Positions 1-8,783 of a stretch of 64,000 bases of DNA are shown here, in pieces. A program made the translations under genes and the position numbers. Location of the stretch: assembly GCA_045807125.1 (NCBI GenBank), contig JBJMHZ010000036.1, positions 1-64,000 of the forward strand. The letters run 5' to 3'. The stretch's first letter is position 1. Every line of letters starts with the position of its first letter. The DNA is from JBJMHZ01 sp045807125. Its GTDB lineage: Bacteria > Actinomycetota > Actinomycetes > JAWWOL01. The notes under the pieces are model-generated. The model did not search any database. It had not been told where the DNA came from and was given only the letters and a program-made list of their open reading frames with translations.

Positions 1-105
1 CCGGCGACCGCCGGCGAGGGCGGCCAGCGGCGCCGTCGCCGCAGGGGCGGCCGGGGACGCGGCGGCGCGGGCGGCGACCGGCCGGCCGAGCCGGGCCCGG
101 CCTAG
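1..105 (+). CDS. C-terminal end of a protein with an Arg/Gly-rich tail (partial)
   Basis: Reading frame 1 is open from the window edge to a TAG at 103-105. The 34 visible residues are a run of Arg and Gly ending in an acidic, proline-containing tip. Such RGG-like tails are common at the C-terminus of actinobacterial DEAD-box RNA helicases and RNase E/G proteins, where they bind RNA, but no catalytic domain is visible here. The product is therefore not named. The upstream part lies outside the window. Confidence 0.5.
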   Translation, partial: PATAGEGGQRRRRRRGGRGRGGAGGDRPAEPGPA

Positions 106-200
106 AGGACGCCGTACCGGTAGGGCGCTCGACGTCCTGACTTCCGCCCGAGACGGCCCGCCGTACCGGAACGACCCTCCTGGAGGACGCCGTACCGGTA
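105..200. repeat. Short direct repeats GAGGACGCCGTACCGGTA
   Basis: The 18-mer GAGGACGCCGTACCGGTA occurs at 105-122, beginning on the last base of the preceding stop codon, and again at 183-200. A shorter GCCGTACCGG copy lies between them at about 160-169. The centre TACCGGTA is palindromic. The copies fill the whole gap between the upstream gene and the gene at 249. They could be regulator binding sites or a small dispersed repeat family; the sequence does not decide. Confidence 0.6.
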
Positions 201-248
201 AAGCGGGGCCGTCGCGGTGCCGACTCGCTATGCGGGCGAGGAGGTCCG

Positions 249-704
249 ATGGCATTGCAGACGATTGCCGGTCACCGCGTCGGCGAGGACGTCGACGACC
301 TCAAGGCGTGGTTGCGGGAGCTGCCCGGCTGCCCGCCCATCACCCACACGCTGGCCGCCACCTGTCATCACCCGGCGCACGGCGGCGAGCCGTCGATATG
401 GTTCTACGTCGAGGGCGACCCGGCGACCGGCATCGCGCGGCGCCGCTGCGTCGGCTGCGCCACCGTGCGGTCGGTGCTCGACTCGGAGGAGCGCTGGACG
501 TTCCCGCCGATGTGGGCCTGCCGCAACTGCCAGAACTCGCTGTGCGAGGTCGCGTTCGGCGTGCACGCCGAACCGGCCGACGACGGCGCGGCGGTCACGT
601 GGCTCGCCGTCGTCGTCCGGTGCGTGGAGTGCGGCCGCTTCGACGGCGTCACCGACCTGGCGGTGCCGGGGCTCGGCCTGGACGAGGTCGGCCGCCGGGT
701 CTGA
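249..704 (+). CDS. Conserved hypothetical protein with paired-cysteine motifs
   Basis: 151 residues beginning MALQTIAGHR. A strong ribosome binding site GAGGAGG lies at 237-243 before the ATG. The protein has Cys pairs spaced like a metal-binding knuckle: CVGC near residue 67, CRNC near 91 and CVEC near 125, plus CHH near 39. No signal peptide or membrane segment is seen. A structural zinc site is the simplest reading, but I do not recognise the family. It stands alone between repeats and the phosphoesterase operon. Confidence 0.75.
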   Translation: MALQTIAGHRVGEDVDDLKAWLRELPGCPPITHTLAATCHHPAHGGEPSIWFYVEGDPATGIARRRCVGCATVRSVLDSEERWTFPPMWACRNCQNSLCEVAFGVHAEPADDGAAVTWLAVVVRCVECGRFDGVTDLAVPGLGLDEVGRRV

Positions 705-778
705 GGGCCCGTACCGATCGTCCCTCCCACCGGTCACCACCCGGCGCCGGCGCCACGGCGATCAGGCACGATGGCGGG

Positions 779-1303
779 GTGGACCTGCTGCTGCTCGCCG
801 ACACGCACGTGCCGAAGCGGGCGCGCGACCTGCCGCCACAGGTCTGGGCGGCGCTCGACCGGGCCGACGTCGTCGTCCACGCCGGCGACTGGATATCGGT
901 CGGCCTGCTCGACGCGGTGGAGCGGCGGGCCAGCCGGCTGCTCGCCGTCTGGGGCAACAACGACGGCCCGGCGCTGCGGGCCCGCCTGCCGGAGGTCGCG
1001 ACCGCGACGCTGGACGGCGTCCGGTTCGCCGTCGTGCACGAGACCGGGGCGGCCACCGGGCGGGAGCAGCGCTGCACCGCCCAGTTCCCCGACGTCGACG
1101 TGCTGGTCTTCGGGCACAGCCACGTTCCGTGGGACAGCGTCGCGCCGGGCGGCCTGCGCCTGCTGAACCCGGGCTCGCCCACCGACCGGCGCCGCCAGCC
1201 GGCGGCCACGTACCTCACCGCGCGGGTGCACGACGGCGCGCTGACCGACGTGGCGCTGCACCCGCTGCCACCCCGCACCCCGAGCGCGAGGAGAGCGCCC
1301 TGA
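779..1303 (+). CDS. YfcE/MJ0936-type metallophosphoesterase
   Basis: 174 residues from a GTG at 779. The family motifs are present in order: LLLADTHVPK (usually DxH), VVHAGDW (GDxx), WGNNDG (GNxD), VVHETG, and FGHSHVPW with LNPGS near the end. These residues bind the two metal ions in small calcineurin-like phosphodiesterases of the YfcE group. An ATG at 771 is in another frame and would not encode these motifs. The stop codon TGA overlaps the apparent CTG start of the hydrolase downstream, so the two are probably co-translated. The natural substrate is unknown. Confidence 0.85.
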   Translation: MDLLLLADTHVPKRARDLPPQVWAALDRADVVVHAGDWISVGLLDAVERRASRLLAVWGNNDGPALRARLPEVATATLDGVRFAVVHETGAATGREQRCTAQFPDVDVLVFGHSHVPWDSVAPGGLRLLNPGSPTDRRRQPAATYLTARVHDGALTDVALHPLPPRTPSARRAP

Positions 1304-2190
1304 GCACGCCGAGCATCCTCAGCGTCCCGCCGGGCACCCGGCGCTGCCGGGTCGACGCGCCGGGGACCAGCCTCGCGCTGCTCGACGCCGCCCCCGCACC
1401 CGGCGCCCCGCGCAGGGGCACCGCCCTGCTCGTGCCCGGCTACACCGGCAGCAAGGAGGACTTCCTGCCGCTGCTCGAGCCGCTGCGCGCGGCCGGGCAC
1501 CGGGTGCTCGCGTACGACCAGCGCGGGCAGTACGAGTCGCTGGGGCCGGACGACCCGGCCGGCTACGCGATGCCGCTGCTCGCCGGCGACCTGCTGGCGG
1601 TGGTCGACCGGCTGGTGCCGGACGGGCCGGTGCACGCCGTCGGTCACTCCTTCGGCGGGCTCGTCGCGCGGGCGGCGGCGATCGAGCGGCCGGCCGCCCT
1701 GCGCTCGGTGACCCTCCTCGGCTCCGGCCCGGCGGCGATCGACGGCGGCCGCGCCGACGTGCTGCGCGGGGCCCGGCCGGTGTTCGTGGCGCGCGGCCAC
1801 GCCGGCGCGTGGGAGCTGACGCTGGCCGCGGCGGCAGCCGCCGGCGCGCCGGCTCCCACGCCCGACGTCGCCGCGTTCCTGCACCGGCGGTTCTTCGCGT
1901 CGGCGGCGGCCGGCCTGCTCGCCATGGGCGACCACCTCCTCGCCGAGCCGGACCGGGTGGAGGAGCTGCGCGCGACCGGCCTGCCGGTGCTCGTCGTGCA
2001 CGGCGCCGCCGACGACGCCTGGTCGCCGGCCGTCCAGGCCCGGATGGCGGAGCGCCTCGGCGCCCGGCACGAGGTCATCGACGGCGCGGCGCACTCGCCG
2101 AACGTGGAGGCGCCGGAGCGGACCGCCGCAGCGCTGCTGGCGTTCTGGGCCGCGGTGGAGGCGGCGGAGGCGGTGGAGACGCAGTGCTGA
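1300..2190 (+). CDS. Alpha/beta hydrolase, apparent CTG start
   Basis: About 296 residues. It has the alpha/beta-hydrolase order: an oxyanion-region VPGYTGSKEDF, the nucleophile elbow GHSFGG (Ser), an acid-loop Asp in HGAADDAW, and the catalytic His in GAAHSPNVE. No ATG or GTG precedes the first conserved strand within the spacer. The best start is CTG at 1300, which overlaps the upstream TGA as CTGA and is preceded by GAGGAG at 1288-1293. The frame stays open upstream through the phosphoesterase gene, so an upstream start cannot be excluded. It ends overlapping the PaiB-like gene. The substrate is not predictable. Confidence 0.8.
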   Translation: MSTPSILSVPPGTRRCRVDAPGTSLALLDAAPAPGAPRRGTALLVPGYTGSKEDFLPLLEPLRAAGHRVLAYDQRGQYESLGPDDPAGYAMPLLAGDLLAVVDRLVPDGPVHAVGHSFGGLVARAAAIERPAALRSVTLLGSGPAAIDGGRADVLRGARPVFVARGHAGAWELTLAAAAAAGAPAPTPDVAAFLHRRFFASAAAGLLAMGDHLLAEPDRVEELRATGLPVLVVHGAADDAWSPAVQARMAERLGARHEVIDGAAHSPNVEAPERTAAALLAFWAAVEAAEAVETQC

Positions 2191-2813
2191 TCCACCCGTG
2201 GGACGCGGCCGACCCGGACGAGTGGCGCGGGCTGCTGCTCGGCGGCCACGACTTCGGCCAGCTCATCGCCGCCGGCCGCGGGCGGGTCGTGCCCGTCGTC
2301 GTCCCCACCCACTTCGACTACGACGGCGACGAGACCGTCGTGCTGCACCTGGCCAGGCCCAACCCGGTGTGGGCGGCGATCGAGGAGAGCCCGACGGTGC
2401 TGCTCGCCGTGATCGCCGACTACGCCTACGTGCCCGGCCACTGGAAGGCCGACGAGGGCGCCGACCCGCGCACCGGCATCCCGACCAGCTACTACGCGAG
2501 CGTCCAGCTCACCGCCACCGCGACGATCGTCGACGACCCCGAGGGCAAGCGCGAGATCCTGCGCCGCAGCCTCGCCCACTTCCAGCCGGAGGGCGACCAC
2601 GCCCCGATCGTGGCCGGCGCCGGCTGGGTCGACCGGCGGCTGCCGGCCATCAGGGGGCTGCGCCTGTCGATCACCGAGGTGCGGGCGAAGCTCAAGTACG
2701 GCGGCAACATGCCAGCGCACCGGCGAGGCGAGATCGCCGAGCGGCTGGAGCGGCGCGGCGGACCGCACGACGCGGCCGCCCGCGCCCACCTGCTGCGCCG
2801 CCTCGACCGCTGA
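2184..2813 (+). CDS. FMN-binding negative transcriptional regulator family protein (PaiB-like)
   Basis: 209 residues from a GTG at 2184 that overlaps the end of the hydrolase gene by 7 bp. Family features include the N-terminal HPWDAADPDEW, PTHFDYDGDE with HLARPNP, and the C-terminal LRLSITEVRAKLKYGGNM. The family adopts a split-barrel flavin-binding fold. PaiB of Bacillus represses sporulation and protease genes, but most relatives have no known target, so regulator is the family name rather than a shown role. It is the last gene of the operon starting at 779. Confidence 0.85.
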   Translation: MLIHPWDAADPDEWRGLLLGGHDFGQLIAAGRGRVVPVVVPTHFDYDGDETVVLHLARPNPVWAAIEESPTVLLAVIADYAYVPGHWKADEGADPRTGIPTSYYASVQLTATATIVDDPEGKREILRRSLAHFQPEGDHAPIVAGAGWVDRRLPAIRGLRLSITEVRAKLKYGGNMPAHRRGEIAERLERRGGPHDAAARAHLLRRLDR

Positions 2814-2948
2814 GCCGTCCGCTCGCCGGCCCGCCCGGGCGCGGCCCCGAACGGGCACGTCGCCGCCGGCCCCCGTGAGACACTCCAGGGAAGCAGTCAC
2901 CGGTCGGCCGGGGCTGCGCCACGGGGGCCGCTCGGGGACGAGACGGAC

Positions 2949-4370
2949 GTGGAGGATCAGGTGGCCGACGTGGCCAGGACGGCCGACGGAGCAGCCGGCG
3001 CGGCAGCCGGCGCGGCGACCGATGCGGCCGGGATCGGCGCGCGGATCCGGGCCCAGCGGCTGTCGGTCGGCCTCACCCAGGCTCAGCTCGGCGCGCCCGA
3101 CTGGTCGCCCAGCTACCTCTCGCTGATCGAGTCCGGCCGCCGGCCGGCCGGCGAGCCGATGCTCGGGACGCTCGCCCGCCGGCTCGGCTGCTCGGTGCAG
3201 TTCCTGCGCTCCGGCGAGCCGGACGGCGAGGAGACCCGGCTGGCGTACGAGCTGCGGGCCGGCGAGCTGGCCCTGCGCGGCGGCGACGCCGACGAGGCGG
3301 TCGCGCGCTACGAGTCCGCGCTCGCCGTCGCGACCCGGCTCGGCCGCACGGCCGACGCCCGGCTGGCCGGCTGGGGAGCCGCCAGGGCCCGCGAGGCGAG
3401 CGGCATGCTGGACGATGCCATCGACGCCTACGAGGAGCTGCGCGCCGCCCCGGCGACGGGCGGCCCGCCGCACCCCATGCGGGTGACGGTGGCGCTGGTG
3501 CGCTGCTACCGGGAGGCTGGCGATCTCGCCCACGCCATCGCCCTCGGCGAGGCCGTGCGGACGGTGCCACCCGACGCGGTGCCCGACCCCGGCGCAGAGG
3601 TGGAGCTGCTGTCGACGATCGCGGGCTGCTACTACGAGCGCGGCGACTGGGCGCGGGCCGGCCACCTCACGAGGGCGGCCAGCCGGCTCGCCGACGCGCT
3701 CGGCGAGCGGCGCTCGCGCGGCGCGGCGTACTGGAACGCCAGCCTCATCGCCGAGACCAGGGGGCGGCTGGGCGAGGCGCTGGCCCTCGCCGACCAGGCG
3801 CTCGCGCTGCACGCCGCGGACGACGACGCCCGGTCGGTCGCGCTGCTGCGCGTCGTGCAGGCCTGGTTGCTGCTGCGCGCCGACCCGCCGGAGACGGCGG
3901 CGGCGCGCGCGGTGCTCACCGAGGCCGAGGCCGCGCTCGCCGGCCACGGCACCGAGGTGGAGCGGGCGTACTGCGAGACCGAGCTGGCCCGCTGCGACCT
4001 GCTCTCCGGCGACCCGGCCACCGCCCGCCGCACCGCCAACCGGGCGCTCGAGCGGCTGGGCGGCCGGGGCCGGATGGAGAGCGCCCGGGTGCACCTCGTG
4101 CTGGCGCAGGCCGAGCTCGCGCTCGGCGACCGCCGGGCGGCCCGCGACCACCACCGCCGCGCCGCCGGCGAGCTGACGCGGATGGGCGCCTCCCGGCAGG
4201 CCGCGGCTGCCTGGCGGGAGCTGGCGACCTCGCTGGAGCTGGCCGGCCGGCTGGCCGAGGCCACGGCGGCGTACCGCGCCGCGATGGACAGCGCCGGCGT
4301 GGCGCAGCCGTGGCCCTACCCGCTGCCCGACCCCCAGGCCGGCGAGCGGCGGGTCCTCAGCGCCACCTGA
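2949..4370 (+). CDS. XRE-family regulator with TPR-like C-terminal repeats
   Basis: 473 residues from GTG 2949. An alanine-rich leader is followed by a helix-turn-helix (IGARIRAQRLSVGLTQAQLG, then SYLSLIESGRR and LARRLG, residues about 30-90). The rest is helical repeats rich in Ala and Leu with TPR-like spacing. This architecture occurs in regulators whose TPR part senses a peptide or partner protein. It is followed on the opposite strand by the ABC transporter, with ends converging, so a regulatory link is possible but not shown. A later GTG could be the true start, because the leader is low-complexity. Confidence 0.8.
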   Translation: MEDQVADVARTADGAAGAAAGAATDAAGIGARIRAQRLSVGLTQAQLGAPDWSPSYLSLIESGRRPAGEPMLGTLARRLGCSVQFLRSGEPDGEETRLAYELRAGELALRGGDADEAVARYESALAVATRLGRTADARLAGWGAARAREASGMLDDAIDAYEELRAAPATGGPPHPMRVTVALVRCYREAGDLAHAIALGEAVRTVPPDAVPDPGAEVELLSTIAGCYYERGDWARAGHLTRAASRLADALGERRSRGAAYWNASLIAETRGRLGEALALADQALALHAADDDARSVALLRVVQAWLLLRADPPETAAARAVLTEAEAALAGHGTEVERAYCETELARCDLLSGDPATARRTANRALERLGGRGRMESARVHLVLAQAELALGDRRAARDHHRRAAGELTRMGASRQAAAAWRELATSLELAGRLAEATAAYRAAMDSAGVAQPWPYPLPDPQAGERRVLSAT

Positions 4371-4401
4371 GCCGGTTGGGCCGCGGTCAGGCGGCTGCTG
4401 C

Positions 4402-5130
4402 TCAGGCGGCGATGAGCCGCAGCTCGCCCTCGCGCACCTCGAGGATCCGGTCGAGGTAGTCGTACGCCTCCTCGTCGTGGGTGGCGACGAGCACGGCCGC
4501 GCCGCCGGCCGCCGCCTCCCGCAGCGCCTCGTAGACCACCGCGGAGCGGCGGGCGTCCTGGTGGCTCGACGGCTCGTCGGCGAGGACGAGCCGCGGCGAC
4601 AGCACGAGCGCGCGCGCCACCGCGGTGCGCTGCTGCTCGCCGAGCGAGGTCTCGTACGGCATCCGCTCGGCGAGGTGGTCGATGCCGAAGCGGGCCAGCA
4701 GGGCGTCGACCCGCTCGGCCAGCTCCCGGTGGCGGCGCACCAGCCGGGCCGGCAGGCCGACGTTCTCCCGCACCGTGAGGTCCTCCAGCAGGCCGAGCGC
4801 CTGCGGGACGATCGACAGCTCGCTCCACGGCAGCCGGGCCGGATCGCGCGCGGAGAAGCCCTCGCCCAGCTCGAGGACGCCGTCGTCGGGGCGCTCCCAG
4901 CCGCAGAGGACGTTGAGCAGCGTGCTCTTGCCCGACCCGGACGGCCCGATCAGCGCGACCACCTCGCCGGCGTGCAGCTCGAGGTCGACGCCGCGCAGCG
5001 CGTGCACCCGCTCGGCCGCCCGGCGGTACCACTTGTGCACGCCGCTGACCCGGACCGCGGGCGGGCGTCCCACCGCGCCGGCCGCGCTCACCGGGCTCGC
5101 CGGGTCGCCGCTGCCCGTCGGTGCCGTCAC
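4402..5130 (-). CDS. ABC transporter ATPase (MacB/LolD type) with altered signature motif
   Basis: 242 residues. Walker A GPSGSGKST, a Q-loop in SIVPQALG and Walker B LVLADEP are normal. The ABC signature is unusual: TSLGEQQR instead of LSGGQ. The D-loop following Walker B reads SSHQDA instead of the usual TGNLD/TAELD. The switch His (ATHDEE) is present. Its start overlaps the next ATPase gene by 4 bp, so both are translated together. With the FtsX permease they form an export or extraction complex, in which this subunit may have reduced hydrolysis and act as the weaker half of a heterodimer (inference). Confidence 0.9.
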   Translation of the reverse strand: MTAPTGSGDPASPVSAAGAVGRPPAVRVSGVHKWYRRAAERVHALRGVDLELHAGEVVALIGPSGSGKSTLLNVLCGWERPDDGVLELGEGFSARDPARLPWSELSIVPQALGLLEDLTVRENVGLPARLVRRHRELAERVDALLARFGIDHLAERMPYETSLGEQQRTAVARALVLSPRLVLADEPSSHQDARRSAVVYEALREAAAGGAAVLVATHDEEAYDYLDRILEVREGELRLIAA

Positions 5131-5858
5131 TGCTCCTCCTCCCCCACGCGGCCGTGGTGCAGGTGCACCACGGCGTCGACGCGCTCCACGACCAGCGGAT
5201 CGTGCGAGGCGACGACGAAGCCGACCCCCTCGTCGCGCAGCTCGCGCATCGCGGTCATCACCAGCTCGCCGGAGGCGTGGTCGAGCTCGGCGGTCGGCTC
5301 GTCGGCGATGACGAGCGCCGGCCGGCCGATGACCGCGGTGGCCACCGCCAGCCGCTGCTGCTCGCCGCCGGAGAGCTGCGGCGGCTTGTTGCGCCTGCGG
5401 TGGGCAAGGCCGAGCGCGTCGAGCAGCCGCTCGCCGTCCTGCCGCGAGCCGCTGCCGCGCAGCTGCGCGGCGAGCACGAGATGCTCCTCGGCGGTGAGGT
5501 ACTCGAGCAGGTTGTCGGCCGGGTTCTGGAACAGGTAGCCGACCTGGCGGCGGCGCAGCCGCCGCCGGGCGGCAGCGCCGAGGCGCGACACGTCGGTGCC
5601 GGCCACCTCCACCCGCCCCGCGTCGGGCCGGTCGACGCAGGCGAGCAGCCGCAGGAGCGAGGACTTCCCCGACCCGGACGGCCCGACGAGCGCCGTCACG
5701 GTCGCCGACCGGAACGTCGCGTCGACCTCGTCGAGGGCGGTCACCGCCCCCGTCGCGGTGCGGTAGGTCTTGACCACGCCGGTGACCTGCGCGGCGACGG
5801 CCGTCGCCGGCTCCGCCCCATGCCCGGCCGTGGCCGCGGTCGCCGTCATGTCACCCAT
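5127..5858 (-). CDS. ABC transporter ATPase (MacB/LolD type)
   Basis: 243 residues with a complete set of motifs: Walker A GPSGSGKSS, Q-loop in YLFQNPADN, signature LSGGEQQR, Walker B LVIADEP, D-loop TAELD and switch His in ASHDP. It lies between the FtsX-type permease (8-bp overlap) and the second ATPase (4-bp overlap), so the three genes form one operon read from 8550 to 4402. The orthodox motifs here contrast with the degenerate signature in the partner ATPase. Confidence 0.92.
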   Translation of the reverse strand: MGDMTATAATAGHGAEPATAVAAQVTGVVKTYRTATGAVTALDEVDATFRSATVTALVGPSGSGKSSLLRLLACVDRPDAGRVEVAGTDVSRLGAAARRRLRRRQVGYLFQNPADNLLEYLTAEEHLVLAAQLRGSGSRQDGERLLDALGLAHRRRNKPPQLSGGEQQRLAVATAVIGRPALVIADEPTAELDHASGELVMTAMRELRDEGVGFVVASHDPLVVERVDAVVHLHHGRVGEEEQ

Positions 5859-8550
5859 CGAACCTCATCACCTCCGCCGGGCGCACCCGGTCCGCCGAGA
5901 GCTGCGCGCCGAGCGCGCCGAGCAGGGCCACCGCGGCGACGGCGGCGGCCACCGTGCCGACCGCCGCGACCGGCACCGGCATGAGCGGGCGGGGCTGGAG
6001 CGTCGGCGCGACGTCGAGCCGGCCGTGCACGACCCAGGCGGCGAGCAGCGCGAGGCCCGCGCCGATCACCAGCCCGGCGCCGAGCAGCAGCCCCAGCTCG
6101 GCGGTCAGCGAGCCGAAGTGGGCCCGGCGCCGCAGCCCCATCCGCCTTGCCAGCACGTACGACGTCACCCGCGAGCGCGTCCTCGACTCCAGGTAGAGCA
6201 GCAGCCCGCCGATCGCGATGCAGCCGGTGAGGACCGCGATCACCTCGAGGAAGCCGAACGTCCAGGTGAGCGCGAGGAAGCTCGACGCATCGAGCACGGC
6301 GTCGCGGTCCACCACGTAGAGCGGGTCGACGCCGCCGGCCCGCAGGGCGGCCAGCACCCTGGTGGGGTCGCCCTTGAGCCAGATCGCGTACCCGATGTCG
6401 TGGGTCAGCCGCTCCAGCGCGGCCCGGTCGACCACGATCAGGGGGCGCCCGTGCAGGCCGGGGAAGGCGGCCAACCGGGCGGTGACCCGCAGCTGCACCT
6501 GCTTGCGCGCGCCGCGGTCGCTCTGGGTCAGCGTCGACGGCGCCCAGTCGGGCACGCCGACGAGCAGCGCCGGCAGCGGTGCGCCCCGCGGGCCGGGGGC
6601 GAGGCTCGCCAGCAGGCCCGACAGGGAGCGGCCGCCGCCGAGCCCGTCGACCCAGAACGCGCCCTTCGCGAAGGTCGCCCGGTCGACGCCCATCACGTCG
6701 ACCGGCAGGCCGCCGACGAACGGCCCGAGGCTCTCGTCGTCGCTGCGGGCGATCGTCGTCGCGCGCCCGGCGAGCGCCGGCGGCACCGGCTGGCGGGCGA
6801 GCAGCTCGGCGGTGACGTCGCTGCCGGCGAACGTGCTGACCTTGGCGCGCAGCGTCGCGGACACCGAGTGGGTGACCGTCGAGGAGTAGACGAGGGCACC
6901 GATGGGGAGCGCCGCGGCGACCAGCATGACGAGGGCGACGTGCGGCGCGGCGGCGAGGCGCCGGCCGGCCAGGTACCAGGCCGGCGGGCCGCCCTGCCCG
7001 CGACGGCGCAGCGCCCGAAGGACGAGGTACGCGATCCGCCCGGCCAGGCCGACGGCTCCGGCGAGGAACAGCAGCGGGAAGGCGATGGCCAAGAGGTCGA
7101 CGTGCGCGATGCCGGCGACGTCCCGGTGGGTCGCCCCGGCGCTCGCCAGCCGGTGGACGGCCCATGCGGCGGCGGCGAGCGCGGCCAGCTCCCAAGGGAT
7201 CCGGGCGAGCGCGCGACCGGGCCGTCCCCGGCCCCGCGCGACGTCGTCGACCCGCCTTGCCCGCATCGCGGCGGCGGCCCCGAGCAGCACGATCCCGGCG
7301 AGGACCGCGAGGGCGGCCACGATCACCGCGAAGCGGAGCGCGCCGGCGCCGAGGGCGCCGCTCGGCCCGACCGACTCGACGAGCAGGTAGGCGACCACCA
7401 GGCCGGCGGCGCCGCCGGCGATCGCCGGCGGGCCCATCTCCAGCGCGGCCTTGAGACCGAGCGCGGCCGGCCCCACGCCGCGGGCCGCGAGGAGCCGCAC
7501 CTCCTGGCGGCGGCGGTCGGCCCAGTACGAGCCGGCCGCCCCGACGAGCAGCAGCGCCACGAGCGCGCCGGCCACGGCGGCCGGGCCCACCGCGTCCTGC
7601 ACCGCGCGCGAGGTCCCGACCGAGCGGTCGATCAGGTGCCCGAGGTTGGGTCGCAGCGTGACCGCGTCGCCGAAGAAGACCTGCCCCTGCAGCGTGCCGC
7701 CGAGCAGCGGGGCGACCTGCTCCCGCACCGCGGTGTCGATCTCGCGCGCCTGCTCGACCGTCAGGTCGTAGCTCGTCGGCGGCAGCTCGAAGGCGAGCAC
7801 CGTGCGGTTGCGAAGCGTGCGCTGGAGGCTGCGGAACGCGTCGTGGTCGGCGAGGATGATCATCGGCGGCGTGTAGAGGGCCCCGTACCCGGGCGGGTAG
7901 ATGAGCGACTGCTCCGGGCACCAGTACTGGACCGGGTCCTCGTTCGCCAGGTTGTGGTAGATGCCCGCGACGCGCACCCGCGCCTTGCGGTCCTCGAGCG
8001 AGAGCGTCACCCGGTCGCCGGCGTGCACGCCGCCGAGGTAGCGGGCCGCGCCGTCGGTAAGGTAGATCCCGCTGCCGCCGGCCCGCTCCAGCAGGTGCAC
8101 GTGGTCGAGGAAGCCGGTGCGGGACACCAGCCGCTCGTCGAACGGCTCGACCCGGCCGGTGCCGAGCCCGACCAGTTGCGAGGCCACCATGGTCTCCACC
8201 GTCGGGCGGACGTGCGGCACGCCCCGCACGGCGCCGCGCACCTGCGACTCGACCGCCGACACCGACCCGTCGTCCAGCGTGAAGCCCCCGCCGTTCGACC
8301 CGAACCGCCCGGCCGACATGTACGGGACGGAGTCGTCGAGGCAGCCCTTCTCGAGCTGGCGGTGCAGGGCCGCGCTGCCGACCGACGAGAGGAACAGCGG
8401 GGTCGCCGACGCCGAGGCGGCCAGCACGGCCGCCGCGCCGAGCACGGCGGCGAGGACGCTGCCCCTGCGCAGCAGCAGCAGGGGCGCCCGCCGCCACGGG
8501 GCGAGCAGCACGGCGAGCCTCGGCCGGGCGCCGCGCCGCCGGACCGCCAT
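5851..8550 (-). CDS. Large FtsX/MacB-type ABC permease
   Basis: 899 residues from ATG 8550, preceded by GGAGG. A longer frame to 8721 exists, but its first residues are encoded by the tandem repeat at 8601-8663. An N-terminal membrane segment (about residues 25-50) leads into a large extracytoplasmic region, then several central membrane helices and three helices at the C-terminus. This matches two FtsX-like permease halves with big periplasm-facing domains. Together with the two ATPases it should move or release a substrate, possibly lipid or protein, at the membrane. The substrate is unknown. Confidence 0.88.
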   Translation of the reverse strand: MAVRRRGARPRLAVLLAPWRRAPLLLLRRGSVLAAVLGAAAVLAASASATPLFLSSVGSAALHRQLEKGCLDDSVPYMSAGRFGSNGGGFTLDDGSVSAVESQVRGAVRGVPHVRPTVETMVASQLVGLGTGRVEPFDERLVSRTGFLDHVHLLERAGGSGIYLTDGAARYLGGVHAGDRVTLSLEDRKARVRVAGIYHNLANEDPVQYWCPEQSLIYPPGYGALYTPPMIILADHDAFRSLQRTLRNRTVLAFELPPTSYDLTVEQAREIDTAVREQVAPLLGGTLQGQVFFGDAVTLRPNLGHLIDRSVGTSRAVQDAVGPAAVAGALVALLLVGAAGSYWADRRRQEVRLLAARGVGPAALGLKAALEMGPPAIAGGAAGLVVAYLLVESVGPSGALGAGALRFAVIVAALAVLAGIVLLGAAAAMRARRVDDVARGRGRPGRALARIPWELAALAAAAWAVHRLASAGATHRDVAGIAHVDLLAIAFPLLFLAGAVGLAGRIAYLVLRALRRRGQGGPPAWYLAGRRLAAAPHVALVMLVAAALPIGALVYSSTVTHSVSATLRAKVSTFAGSDVTAELLARQPVPPALAGRATTIARSDDESLGPFVGGLPVDVMGVDRATFAKGAFWVDGLGGGRSLSGLLASLAPGPRGAPLPALLVGVPDWAPSTLTQSDRGARKQVQLRVTARLAAFPGLHGRPLIVVDRAALERLTHDIGYAIWLKGDPTRVLAALRAGGVDPLYVVDRDAVLDASSFLALTWTFGFLEVIAVLTGCIAIGGLLLYLESRTRSRVTSYVLARRMGLRRRAHFGSLTAELGLLLGAGLVIGAGLALLAAWVVHGRLDVAPTLQPRPLMPVPVAAVGTVAAAVAAVALLGALGAQLSADRVRPAEVMRFDG

Positions 8551-8600
8551 CGCCGACCACCTCCTTCGCCCCGCGTCGCCGCGGGTCGCCCCTCCGCGGC

Positions 8601-8663
8601 CCCTGCTCGTGAGCCCTGCTCGTGAGCCCTGCTCGCTGCCTGCTCGCTTGCCTGCTCGCTCAG
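8601..8663. repeat. Five tandem 12-13-bp units, CCCTGCTCGTGAG type
   Basis: Units run 8601-8613 and 8614-8626 (identical), then 8627-8638, 8639-8650 and 8651-8663 with small changes around a constant CCTGCTCG core. They lie in the leader of the FtsX permease gene, between it and the oxygenase gene. The array has no spacers, so it is not a CRISPR array. Slippage could vary the copy number. Similar short arrays occur at gene junctions near 16759 and 24445. Confidence 0.8.
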
Positions 8664-8783
8664 CGGGGTTGACGCGGCCCGGGAGCTGGCCGGGTGACAC
8701 TCGCGGGTAACGGTCGCGCAACGCCGGGGCGCCGGCGCGGCGCCACGCTGCGGGTCGCCGGCCGCCGTGGCAGGCTGGAGGCG

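Noticed and set aside
5770..8625. A 951-codon plus-strand frame opposite the FtsX permease
   Set aside because: It is the antisense shadow of the permease gene in GC-rich DNA: Arg/Gly/His-rich, no motif, no ribosome site. The minus strand has clear permease helices.
8601..8663. Possible CRISPR-like array
   Set aside because: Units are 12-13 bp and directly adjacent without spacers; no cas gene is in the window.
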